Below, piece after piece: positions 10,601-19,423 of a DNA stretch of 23,374 bases. The stretch spans positions 1 through 23,374 of the forward strand of contig ASPP01029302.1 in NCBI GenBank assembly GCA_000512085.1, written 5' to 3'. Under the pieces are notes generated by a model. It was not told the DNA's origin. It saw nothing but the letters and a program-made list of their open reading frames with translations, and ran no database searches. Source of the stretch: Reticulomyxa filosa. Taxonomy: Eukaryota; Foraminifera; Reticulomyxidae. Positions within the stretch are counted from its first letter, which is position 1; each line of letters opens with the position of its first letter. The translations under genes were made by a program, and so were the position numbers.

Positions 10601-11850
10601 AGCCATTGGCGTCGGCGATTTCACCTTTTCGTTTCTCGAAACTCGAAAGCAAACGGGACAAATGGTCGCGTCCGATCGCAATGACGCTGCATTGACCCGA
10701 CATACCATCAAGACAGTGTCGCGAAAGGAAATACAACAAATACGTCAGAACGTGCCACGCACTCGTTCCGATGTCGGAGCCCCGAATACCAGTCTTCTTT
10801 TTGAGTGGGAGAGAGTCCTTGGCAAAGTGGACTTGGAAAAGTATCAGAGCCAATTGAACGAAGAAACCCTGGGTGTTATTGCCACACAAGAAGGTGAAAC
10901 ACTCAATAAACGTTTGGACTTAATGGACCGGGCTCAAAGCACTACGTATGTTTGTTTTTTTCTATTACGTGTATGTGCACTTGTTCTGAAACAATGTATA
11001 TACATATATATATATATATATATGGATGGGCCCTGTGGTGATCAGACGAGAATTCCACAAAATTGGAGTAGAATTTGTTGGGCGTGATCAAGATCAACAG
11101 CGGCTGATTTTAGGAAATAACGAAGGTAGCTATTGTTATGAAAAGTTCATTGACGACTTGGGTTGGTTGGCTGACCTAACTGTACATGAAGGGTTTGTAG
11201 GTGGATTAGCGGTCAGTTCGACAGGTAGGTTTGCGTGCTATTATGCTACTGGGACCTATGAGATGATTTTCCATGTTGCTACACGCATGCCTCCACGCGA
11301 GGGTGATTTGCAACATACCGAACGAAAACGACATGTGGGGAATGACCATGTCAATATTGTGTGGACTGAACACACACGTCCCTATTTGCCCGATACCATT
11401 TCCACGGATTTCAATACTGTTAACATTGTCATCTATCCTTTGCAAAATGGCCTATTTCGAATACAAATACATAAAAAAGATAACGTTGGCAATTTTGGAC
11501 CATTGATCAACAATATGGTGGTTCGACAACACGTTTTGACTCCATTGGTGCGACTCACTGCTTTGGAGGCCAATCGTACTGTTCAGTTGAGTCATTAACT
11601 TGCCTTTTCTTGATTTATTTATTTTTTTTACTAAGTAAAAACACTTTGCATTATTGTATTTGATTGTTTGTTTATTCGCCGGTGTGCCATCATGGCAACC
11701 CCTTTCTAACATGACAGAACAAGAGATGTGAAATTGCGGCTGTCCTTCCGTGAGCGAAGAACAAATTTGGACGACTACTACAAGAAGTGGCAAAGAAAAG
11801 ATGGCCCTTCCCTGTTGGCAGGATTCTTTCCGTCATTGATTCAAGAATAA
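4639..11850 (+). CDS. RALGAPA1: RalGAP complex catalytic alpha subunit homologue (Rap/Ran-GAP domain), about 15 exons
   Basis: In animals this subunit pairs with RalGAP-beta and switches off the small GTPases RalA/B in the cytoplasm. Hand-fitted exons: 4639-4755, ~4776-4965, 5121-5444, 5615-5830, ~5995-6238, ~6330-6622, 6702-6827, 6997-7245, 7412-8439, 8558-9017, 9108-9645, 9768-10135, 10278-10945, 11046-11590 and 11726-11850. The boundaries of introns 1 and 5, and the exact acceptor of intron 4, are not settled. The product is about 1,800 residues (human about 2,040). Family landmarks are the N-terminal MWPFNNKDKK, PIPWTR (5622), the helical middle, VRMVVRDDSGKYCW (about 9307), and the GAP domain from REFHKIGVEFVG to the C-terminus. 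The catalytic asparagine-thumb motif GNDHVNIVW is intact (Asn codon 11341-11343), followed by TEHTRPY and a FGPL motif. Low-complexity Asn and Lys tracts lie at 9410-9492. An in-frame TAA at 9027 is avoided by the intron at 9018-9107. Family call is very firm; alpha versus tuberin is settled by the GAP-domain wording. Confidence 0.92.
4966..5120 (+). other. RalGAP intron with T16, A14 and T10 runs
   Basis: The boundaries are fixed by phase: a phase-1 G before the donor GTGTCA joins AT after the acceptor AACAAAAG to make Asp and continues the helical protein. The intron holds T16 (4981-4996), A14 (5076-5089) and T10 (5093-5102), which could pair with one another. Confidence 0.8.
6239..6329 (+). 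other. RalGAP intron with facing T18 and A19 runs (boundaries uncertain)
   Basis: T18 (6246-6263) and A19 (6299-6317) flank a 35-nt spacer, so the intron could fold into a long A-T stem. The GTATGC donor at 6239 is phase 0, whereas the acceptor TTTAAAG before 6330 would need phase 1. Either the true ends differ or a homopolymer length is wrong. Confidence 0.5.
9018..9107 (+). other. Candidate 90-nt in-frame intron containing TAA
   Basis: The reading frame is the same before and after this stretch and is broken only by TAA at 9027-9029. A phase-0 donor GTAGTT at 9018 and a phase-0 acceptor AACAAAAAG at 9107 would remove exactly 90 nt and the stop. The 3' end resembles other acceptors in this gene (AACAAAAG). 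The internal 78 nt after the TAA are open, so readthrough or a sequence error is not excluded. Confidence 0.55.
10196..10262 (+). repeat. TATATGTA / TAAA microsatellite in a RalGAP intron
   Basis: Inside the 10136-10277 intron, tandem TAAA units pass into TA and TATATGTA units that are partly self-complementary. Similar tracts lie in the introns at about 7263-7290, 8452-8508 and 11004-11022. Confidence 0.85.
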
Positions 11851-12416
11851 TAGTGAAGGAGAAGGAGTCATTCGTGTGTCTTTCCTTTCAACATCTTTCG
11901 TTCGAACGTTTTGTCTTGGCTTTTGTTTTTCATTGTGATTTGATTTGTCTTTGTATTGTTAATAATGAGTATTGGAGTGAACACGCACTTTTCATTTTGA
12001 TGGTTTGTAATCACGCTATTAAAAATTTTCTCTCATCAACCTCCCTTGTTTATAACTTCAAATTCCATTTTTTTATTGATTTTTCTTTAAACAGTTCCCT
12101 CAAAAAATTATTATTGTCTTAAACATTTGCTCCGAAATATATCATGTGAGTATCGTGAGCTGTTCCTAGCACATTTTTTCTTTTTTTTTTAAAAAATGAA
12201 CAATTAGAATTAATTTCGATGCAATTTTTCATTTGCTCGATTTCAGAGTTGAAACATTCTTTGATACTAGTCAGTTTAAAATTATAATTTTATTTGCAAA
12301 AATTATTTTTTTGTGTAAGAGGGAATGGAAATTGAACTCTCAAAACAGCCAAATATTTCTATTATACCGTATTTAATTAATTAACTCCCATTCTTTGCCA
12401 CAAAAAAAGAGAAATA
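11851..12416. other. Intergenic region between the RalGAP and C2orf69-like genes
   Basis: No exon was recognised. The open frame at 11787-12122 on the plus strand is a continuation in another frame of the terminal RalGAP exon followed by T-rich DNA, with no protein-like pattern. The region should hold the RalGAP 3' untranslated region and the promoter of the next gene. Confidence 0.55.
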
Positions 12417-13730
12417 ATGACTTGGAAATCGTTGACAACGAATTATGGAACAAATGAAGTGTATTTTGTAGACAACAGCATGAGTGACTGTAAAAAGAAA
12501 AAGCATGTAGACAACGTGGTATATTTTGGTGGGGACGTGCAAGATAAATATATGAATATGATGAAGCAATATGGGAACACACAAGAAGAGCAATACGTAG
12601 CATACGATTTGGAGTCAACAGCGTCGATATTAAGCATGAAATTCCCATACAGCAAAATTGTGATAATCCGCCCGTGTGTATTCAACGCGTACATTAGCGT
12701 CTACGAAAACTTTTTGCATAAAGTGAACAAAAAAAACGGCGAAAACATTCCGACATTCAATGATATAGAATGTCAAAACAAATGCAGCCAGCATTTGTAT
12801 GAGCTGTTGGATAGTTTGAATATGGTCAAATATCCCATCCATTTGATTGGGTTCAGTCGAGGTGTGGAAGTGCTGACCCAATTTTTGTACGAATTCGAGA
12901 CGATTCAAAACCAGCATAAGTGTAACGGCACGATGTCATTGCTGGCCTACCATATCCACGCGTTGTATTTCTTGGACGGAGGAAACGGAAGCATTAAAGA
13001 CACATTGCCAATCAAAGAAGCAATTGTTTATAATTTCCTGAAGCAATGGAGTGTCGGACAATTTGATCCACTTTTGTCGAGTGATGATGAGGAAGACCAT
13101 ATGCACGACAGCGACAATGACAATGACAATGACAATGACAATGACAATGGTAATGACGATGATGATACTATTGCGAGTGATGTAGATTCTGTTATCAGTA
13201 CTGTCATTGCTACTACTCCTATCACTACTCCAACTACTCCTACGACTCCAATTACAACAAATGTCATCACTACTACTACTACTATGATGACGACGACAAC
13301 ACAAACAATAACAACCACAGATGCAACTACTCCAACAATGGATACTACCACTAGTACTCCTCTTTACGCTTGCTGCACCCCTACAGTGGACAGTACCGCC
13401 TCGGACGACCTCTGTTATTGCGCAAAAGCGCGGAGATCGGAAAGGAGCTTGTGTTTCAATATTTATGGGACGAGTTATTTGTGGAATGAGACCCGCCATC
13501 CTTGGATTAAGGAGGAAAAGGAACAGTTTGTACAATTGCTACAAAATACGAAGCAAAAGCACACACGTGTCCCCTTGCATCTCCATGTCCATCAATGGAG
13601 TGAACAAGAGCTAAATCAATCCATTGTTCAATTTCTTTCTCCCAAAAACTGTGATCGATTCATGACTCCTTTGCATCGACACTTTCAGGTTCTTCGCTTG
13701 TTTCCTGTTTGCCAACATGCTTTGAAATAA
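12417..13730 (+). CDS. C2orf69-like (UPF0565) alpha/beta-hydrolase-like protein
   Basis: An intron-free open frame of 437 residues. The order of conserved blocks matches vertebrate C2orf69: VVYFGGDVQ near residue 40 (human VVYFHGDVQ), then YDLESTASIL and KFPYSKIVIIRP, a YENFL block, and the nucleophile elbow LIGFSRGVEVL near 142-152 with Ser in G-F-S-R-G. It goes on with a LDGGNG block, WIKEEKEQFVQLL in the C-terminal third, and HFQVLRLF close to the end (human HFRVHEVF). Human C2orf69 is tied to mitochondria and its loss causes a severe childhood disease; its substrate is not firmly known. The protein is longer than human because about 110 residues of Asp/Asn-rich and Thr-rich sequence (about 220-330) are inserted between the LDGG and the WIKEE blocks. 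The start at 12417 has no in-frame alternative upstream that adds conserved sequence. No clear mitochondrial leader is seen. Confidence 0.85.
   Translation: MTWKSLTTNYGTNEVYFVDNSMSDCKKKKHVDNVVYFGGDVQDKYMNMMKQYGNTQEEQYVAYDLESTASILSMKFPYSKIVIIRPCVFNAYISVYENFLHKVNKKNGENIPTFNDIECQNKCSQHLYELLDSLNMVKYPIHLIGFSRGVEVLTQFLYEFETIQNQHKCNGTMSLLAYHIHALYFLDGGNGSIKDTLPIKEAIVYNFLKQWSVGQFDPLLSSDDEEDHMHDSDNDNDNDNDNDNGNDDDDTIASDVDSVISTVIATTPITTPTTPTTPITTNVITTTTTMMTTTTQTITTTDATTPTMDTTTSTPLYACCTPTVDSTASDDLCYCAKARRSERSLCFNIYGTSYLWNETRHPWIKEEKEQFVQLLQNTKQKHTRVPLHLHVHQWSEQELNQSIVQFLSPKNCDRFMTPLHRHFQVLRLFPVCQHALK
13108..13148 (+). repeat. GACAAT hexanucleotide repeat encoding Asp-Asn
   Basis: Six to seven tandem GACAAT units encode alternating Asp-Asn in the C2orf69-like protein. 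It is followed by ACT/ACN repeats (about 13200-13350) encoding a Thr-rich tract. The frame is kept. The reverse strand of this tract yields a long Val/Ile open frame that is only a shadow. Confidence 0.9.
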
Positions 13731-15643
13731 TTTATTTTTCTTCTCTCCCTTCCCTCCTCCTCTTTTTTTTTGATCCACTCTCAGCTATACGTGCCAAAGA
13801 ATAGTCACGTCTTTATTATTCTTATTGTTATTCTTATTGTTATTATTGCCAATTCGTTTGATGGCAATAATAATAGTTTGGTTTCTTTTTTTTTTTGAGT
13901 GATACTGGACAAATTCCAATAGCCCGCTCTTTGACTCTCTCTTCATTTCAATTAATTATTTGTACGTAGGCCGATAATATATGTGTGCGTACGTTATATA
14001 TAAGATATATAATGTCTTCGTATATATGTTATCCTTTTCTTTTTTTGGTGTGTTTTTTTCGTTCATTTATCTCAAGCGCAACAGTTTGCTCAACCATTTA
14101 GCGTAATTTGTTTTCGACAATTTTCTTGAAGGTCTTTGTGTGTGTGCATGCATTGTTTAAAAGTTGAGTCATTTTTTAAAAAATTTATCCGTTTTGGTTT
14201 TGGATTGTTATTGTTGCCTGAGTAGTTAGCTTTTTTTTTTTGGAGTTGGAAAGCAACAAAGGTGATATAAAAAGAAGCAGCAATAACAAGAAAATCCTCT
14301 AGTGGAAATCTTTTTCATTTTTGAATCATTATTGTTTGTTATCCGTTAGTTTCACAATGTCTGGAGGTTTTTTTTGTTGACGAGAATTGGGAATTATTCG
14401 TTTTTTTTTTTGGTTTTTTTGGTATGTTTCTCGTTTTTTATTTGTTTGTTTGGTTGTTGTAACCTCTCCTTTTTGGGAGAGGAGAAAAGAAGCGGTGGAG
14501 GGTTTGTTAATTTGGTGATTGGTTTAAAAATTAAGTTTGTGAAGCAACAGCGAGGTGATGCAGAGTAGTGGAAAAGGAGGAGCTGAAGCATTGAGCATGA
14601 GGAATGTGTGAAAGATTGCTCTTTTTGAAAAAGCTGCTTTTTTAATATAAATTTTGTCTTGTTTGCGAGTTGTTGCCAAAACAATCAGCTGCGAAAGATT
14701 TTGATAACTACAATTCACCAAAAAAAGATCTTCCTAAAATTAACTCCTACAAACATTGCAGTTTTATTTAAGGAAAATCAAGATTTTTTAATAATATAGG
14801 ACAAAATTTATGGCACATGAAAAGTACAAACATTTAAGTATTTTTTAGTTTGTTTTAATTTTTTTGGAATTTAAAGATTTGTTTTGTTTATTTTGCATCA
14901 TGATAATGCTAGATATTTTTTTAGAATTGTTGACATTTGACTTGTGATGATTCTCGACAGCTTGACCTTCGTATTAGCTATTTGACTTTTTTATGATTTG
15001 TCTGTGGGTCTTTTTACTTATTTGTTACTTTGTGTTAAAGCTTTTTGTGTTATTTGAAAAATGTCAAATTTTAAAAAGATTTAATTTTTCCAATTTTGTT
15101 ATTGTATTCAATTTATTCATTTTTAATTTATGGTTTAATGTCAAAAAAAGTTTTGCTTTAAAAAACTGATATTATTGTATTTTTAGCATTATTTTAATCA
15201 AAATACTAATGCAAAAAAAAGCAAAATTAAACGAATTACAAAAAAAACATTTATAATTAAAAATGAAACGTATTTTGAAACATTCTAGATATTTTTAAAA
15301 ATATTGATAGGATCACAAGGCTACTTTATATATTCAAATCTTCTTTGCAAATAATCAATAATTGATATATTATTTGTTTTGAAATTAAACCAAAAACAAT
15401 TGAATAAAGTATTACTTGAACCTCAAAAAAAATAAGCACATTGACTAATATAAATTATATTGAGAAACAAAAAAAAACTAGTTCTGTTCTTGAAAATAGC
15501 CCAATGATTGACACGAATAGCAAAAAGGAGAAATGAAAATGTACTTCTGAGAATATTTTTGTTAAGATATACCTCTTTAATCATATTGAAAAACATGGTG
15601 GTTTCATTGTGGCAATAATCGAAAAGTGTCAAATTGCATGTTT
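13731..15643. other. 1.9 kb AT-rich intergenic region
   Basis: Contains the 3' untranslated region of the C2orf69-like gene, including a clear 11-bp hairpin at 13840-13873, and many T runs. Another small hairpin, CCTCTCC/GGAGAGG, lies at about 14463-14483. Short open frames at 14374-14684 have no protein-like pattern. A stretch at about 15560-15647 (minus) reads LTLFDYCHNETTMFFNMIKE before a GTATAT donor and could be an exon, but no partner exon was found. No RNA gene was recognised. Confidence 0.5.
13840..13873 (+). other. 11-bp inverted repeat (hairpin) in the 3' region of the C2orf69-like gene
   Basis: The arms TTATTATTGCC (13840-13850) and GGCAATAATAA (13863-13873) are perfectly complementary around a 12-nt loop, 110 nt after the stop codon. 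It could be a 3' untranslated-region structure or part of 3' end formation. The repetitive TTATT context upstream means that it may partly reflect composition. Confidence 0.7.
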
Positions 15644-17556
15644 TCAAGTTTGGACAGAAGAATCATCAACATGATTTGTAATGACTTTTGGAATAGCGAT
15701 TTGATCACCATTTTGGTCAGCTTCACGAATTTCACTTAAGTTAATATGATCAACATGTTTATCAGCTGAAGTTACAAACAAGTGGGGTGATTTATTATAG
15801 TTTTTGCTTTTGTTCGTGCTGGTATTTGTTATATCTGTCTTTGTTGCAACCTTGCCCGATCGAGAAGCCAGAGTTGTGTTAATTATACCAGCTCTTTTAT
15901 TTAATGCTTTCATGCAACAGCCAAATAGGGTATTGAAAACTATATCCCCAAATTTGAATGCGCACAACATGCAAATACCTGTATATTTATCACGTATCAC
16001 GCATTGTTATACATTTGATGTATGTTAAAAGTAATCTACAAAAGTCTATGTTCGTTCGATCAAGCAAAAAAAAAAAAGAGCATTCAAAAATACAACGTAT
16101 ACCATTGAGACAAATATCCCAAGGAATAGCCAAATATCCAACATCAGTTAAAGCTGCAGCAAATCCCAAACAAAAGACAGTACTGAATACAGAAGTGATA
16201 GCAATGACACAACTCCTTTCGATTTTGTATACTTTGTGTTGTTCGCTATGACTAATTGCCCCCAACGAAACCCGTCGAATGACAGCGGCGCTGAGCGGGT
16301 CCACACACACGTACAAACATATAGAAATGATGCGACTTAAGGGATACTGTGTGGTGTAAAAGACATGACAAAGAGAAACAATAGAATAAGTCTCAACAGA
16401 CGAATGATATATCCATAAGACAAATACGTATTCACCAGCGACAAGCACAAGACACCCAATCCCAAGTATATTCTTTCATACCACGGCGGCCACCTTTGTG
16501 TGTCCATGCCCATTAACACGAACGAGTTTGACCGAACTTACACTCCTCTTTCAAGAAAGAAAGAAAACACTTGTAATGAACTACATACCCAGCGCATGTG
16601 TACAAAGATCGTCCATGAAATGGATTAAAATCTCGGACGGTCAATTGTGTAGCGCACATATTAGGAGTAGCACTCATGAGAGACACCAACACAGTATACA
16701 AAATACTACACACAGCCACCAACGTCCAATATGAGTATCGTTGCCAGCGTTTGATGTTAAATATCGTTTTTTGAAATGCAATCTCTTTTTTTTTTTTTTT
16801 TTTTTTGGCAACTAAAATAAATAAATGATGGAAACAAAACAAAGCCAACAGGATTACCTAATCGGGAAAACCAAAATAATTCCTATATATATATTTTTTT
16901 TTTTTTTGATCCCTCTTACATTTGCTTTTTTTATTGATGTATACGTATTTGTGGGTACAAATACAGGAACAGATAATGACACTTCTTAAATACCATGCTT
17001 AAATTTAATTCGAATTACAGTATGTGATTTTTTTATAATATGGCACAAATTAATGCGATCGTGCGTCGGGGTATGTAATGTAACAAATATATTTACATTT
17101 TTTTTTTTTTTGCGAATTGACTTGCATTGGTGAACGAAACAAACGAATAAAATAAAAACCTTAGGCTGTATAAATAACCACATCCCCAAACAACAGGCAC
17201 AAAAAAGCGGCAGTAATAAGGTGCTTGAGTGGGCCATTCATAATATCGACCAAGAGTATAGTGCAACCCATTCATTACAATGTACACCGTAGAAAAGAGA
17301 AAATATGCAATGCAGCTGTATTGCAAGTTTCCTCGTTCCGATTGTTGCAACAAATGATATATTGTGTATAACATCAGCATCACTTGGATTGGAGTGACAA
17401 GCGAATAGGTTATTACTTTTTTTTAATTATCGTTGCAACAGGGGTTGAGGCTGCGTCCGAGAAAAGAATAAGGAAGAAAGGAGGGAAGGAAAAAGGATCA
17501 CCTTGCCCTGTTGCGAGCACATTTTCAAAACGGCCTGGACAAATCGCGTCGGACAT
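15644..17556 (-). CDS. Seven-transmembrane, GPCR-like protein, six exons
   Basis: Likely membrane receptor; ligand and G protein unknown. Exons on the minus strand: 17556-17502, 17415-17141, 16782-16589, 16493-16398, 16290-16103 and 15978-15644. Junction phases (1, 0, 2, 2, 1) fit exactly and give 380 residues. It starts MSDAICPGRFENVLATGQ. Hydrophobic segments in order: LVTPIQVMLMLYTIYHLL, CIAYFLFSTVYIVMNGL, FFVPVVWGCGYLYSLRFLF, YWTLVAVCSILYTVLVSL, YLGLGVLCLSLVNTYLSYGY, CVIAITSVFSTVFCLGFAA and LAIPWDICLNGICMLCAF. A Cys just before segment 3 (PYYC) and one in the second outer loop (LYTCAG) sit where GPCRs have their conserved disulfide. No canonical DRY or NPxxY motif is seen. The polar tail of about 90 residues follows TM7. 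The acceptor of exon 5 has alternatives at CACAG and TTAAG; CTCAG was chosen because it keeps seven segments. The protein family is not identified. Confidence 0.75.
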
Positions 17557-17767
17557 TCTGTCGTCACTGCAGATTATTCAAAAAAAGGAGCGCTGTTTTG
17601 AAGCTGGTTCAGTTTTTACTTTCAAACGTGACGGTATTTCATTTTTTTTGGAAATATATCGCATTTGAGGCAAAATGAGTTGTATGCATTACACCTATTA
17701 GCAAGTTCTCACATTACATAAACAAAAAGGGGTGTTGACGATTTTATGCTAAAAAAAAAATAATAAT
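17557..17767. promoter_or_regulatory. Divergent upstream region between the 7TM and zinc-finger genes
   Basis: The predicted starts at 17556 (minus) and 17768 (plus) face away from each other with 211 bp between them. This is the second head-to-head pair in the window. No defined promoter motif is evident, and the role is inferred from position. Confidence 0.5.
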
Positions 17768-18803
17768 ATGAAATTGACAGCCTTAGGACCAAGAGAAGAT
17801 TGGGGTAGTGTGAAAATTGCCTTAGAGAAAAAGGAAAAGAAAGAAGTTTAAAACAAAAACAGAAGCAAGAGCCTATGCAACAGCGCATGACAGAGGGTGT
17901 GAAGGAAAAAAAGTTTGCTATAGTGTTTTGTGGCATGGATGCGTGTATGTATGTGAATAATGAAGTTAATAGAGTTAATAGGAGATATGTGGAACGAATT
18001 GAAAGAAAAGCAACACGAATTAAATCATTTATACTTACAACATTTGAAGCCCCCTCGACAGCTTCTCGATCAAATGGACAATTTTTTAGACGAATGTGAC
18101 AATCTGTCACCTCCACTTGTCGAATTAGTAAGCACATGTTTGGCACTTTTCTTACCAAAATTCACTCCCCTTTACTCTGGCTGTCACTGATTTTTTCCCT
18201 TCAAAAAATCGATCAAACAAACAAACAAAGGGGACAGATTCGAAAAAGGATGAAATGGACAACATTCCATCAGTGCCAACTCATGAAGGTCAATATCCCT
18301 CTTTCAATCCAACTTTTGATGAAAAAGCAAGTATTGTTCAACTAAGAGTGAGCAAGTTGCATTCCCTATCTCAGCAAATTTTGTCAACCGATTTACCGGT
18401 GATATATACATATATAACTATTTGTAATATAGAAGAGAGTAGTTTTTTTTTCTTCAGAATGATCTTTTTTTGGTGAAACGAACAGCTAAACGATGAATAC
18501 GAAGAAAATGAGGTGGAAGAAAATAAGACGGAGGAAAAGAAACAGAAATCACTCCATCGTGTAGACTTTGATTATGGATCTGCAGCGGCAGTGAGTGAAA
18601 TGCAGTTGAAAACAGATTGTTATGAATGTGGATTTCAATTAACAAGGATGTTAGATCCAGTCAATGCAAATGAAGGCATTGGAATTGTTTGTAGTGGATG
18701 TGGTCGGTCCAAAGATGAGTTGCGGAGCACTGACTTTTATTATCATTGTACTGTTTGTGAATCTGTCGATTTGTGTATTATTTGTGTTGCAAGATGGTCT
18801 TGA
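17768..18803 (+). CDS. Protein with C-terminal ZZ-like zinc-finger region, four exons
   Basis: Function unknown. Exons: 17768-17845 (MKLTALGPREDWGSV...), 17966-18127 (acceptor at 17965 or 17974, both phase 0), 18231-18398 and 18486-18803, all joined in phase 0, about 241 residues. Exon 2 is a charged helix (WNELKEKQHELNHLYLQHLK) that could form a coiled coil. Exon 3 is polar. Exon 4 starts with an acidic stretch (NDEYEENEVEENKTEEKK) and ends with four CxxC pairs: CYEC, CSGC, HCTVC and CIIC. The last part, FYYHCTVCESVDLCIICV, matches the pattern of ZZ-type zinc fingers (YxC..C...DLC..C), and the four pairs could bind two zinc ions. ZZ domains usually bind protein N-termini or histone tails; whether this one does is unknown. 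An alternative is a RING-like or zinc-ribbon fold. Confidence 0.62.
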
Positions 18804-19423
18804 AACATTTTTTTTTTATCCTGTATATCACTTTTTTCTTCTTCGGTTGTTTTGCGCTTGCCAAACGTGTTCATTTTTTATGAGGTTTTTCTTACATCCC
18901 CAAAAAAAGTTATTGGCCTACAGCGCCCAAAAGAACATCAACTTAAAATTTATTGTTAACTTGGTAAAAATTAAAAATATATTATATTTTTTCAAAAAAG
19001 TTGTTAGATTATAAATTTTTATCTTATTGAACTACAAAAATTACTTGCTTCCTAATCTCTTCAAAGCTTAGTTAAGCAATAAACGGACAACGTCCATCTG
19101 TTGTCCTTATTTTTAACTGGACATTTTTTTTGAACGTGTACGAAAACTAGTTTTCAAATTGCATTCTATTTTGGATCAATTTCAAATATTTTCGATGCAT
19201 TCAGATTTGCAGATTAAATTTAAACAATTAACATTTGAGTTACAATTTTTTTTACAATTTTAATTACAAAAACGAAACAAAATAAAAGCAACTCTATATA
19301 CTACCGTTTTGCCTTTTATTAAAAATATCTCTGTCGTGAAGTTAAATCAAGCTTAAGGGAAAATCCGGTAATTGAAATACGAATAAATATCTCGGCATTG
19401 AATGATTGAGAAATTGAAATGAA
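18804..19423. other. Convergent intergenic region with a small hairpin
   Basis: Lies between the 3' ends of the zinc-finger gene (plus) and the SAM gene (minus). It is AT-rich. The arms GGACAAC (19085-19091) and GTTGTCC (19100-19106) form a 7-bp hairpin with an 8-nt loop. Candidate poly(A) signals for the minus-strand gene (TTTATT on the plus strand) lie near 19315. No exon was recognised. Confidence 0.5.

Noticed and set aside
11452-11793. 113-codon minus-strand frame over the RalGAP 3' end
   Set aside because: It overlaps two GAP-domain coding exons whose plus-strand frame matches the family; the minus frame has no protein-like pattern.
12936-13535. Long minus-strand frames rich in Ser or Val-Ile
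   Set aside because: They are shadows of the Asp-Asn and Thr repeats of the C2orf69-like gene, which has homology on the plus strand.
14357-14684. Possible small gene starting MSGG at 14357 with frames on both strands
   Set aside because: The first exon would be four codons, no phase-matched continuation was convincing, and the DNA is T/A-run rich.
15423-15660. Extension of the 7TM gene beyond its stop into a frame reading LTLFDYCHNETTMFFNMIKE
   Set aside because: No GT..AG pair joins it to the last exon, and the 7TM frame closes cleanly with all phases matched at 15644.
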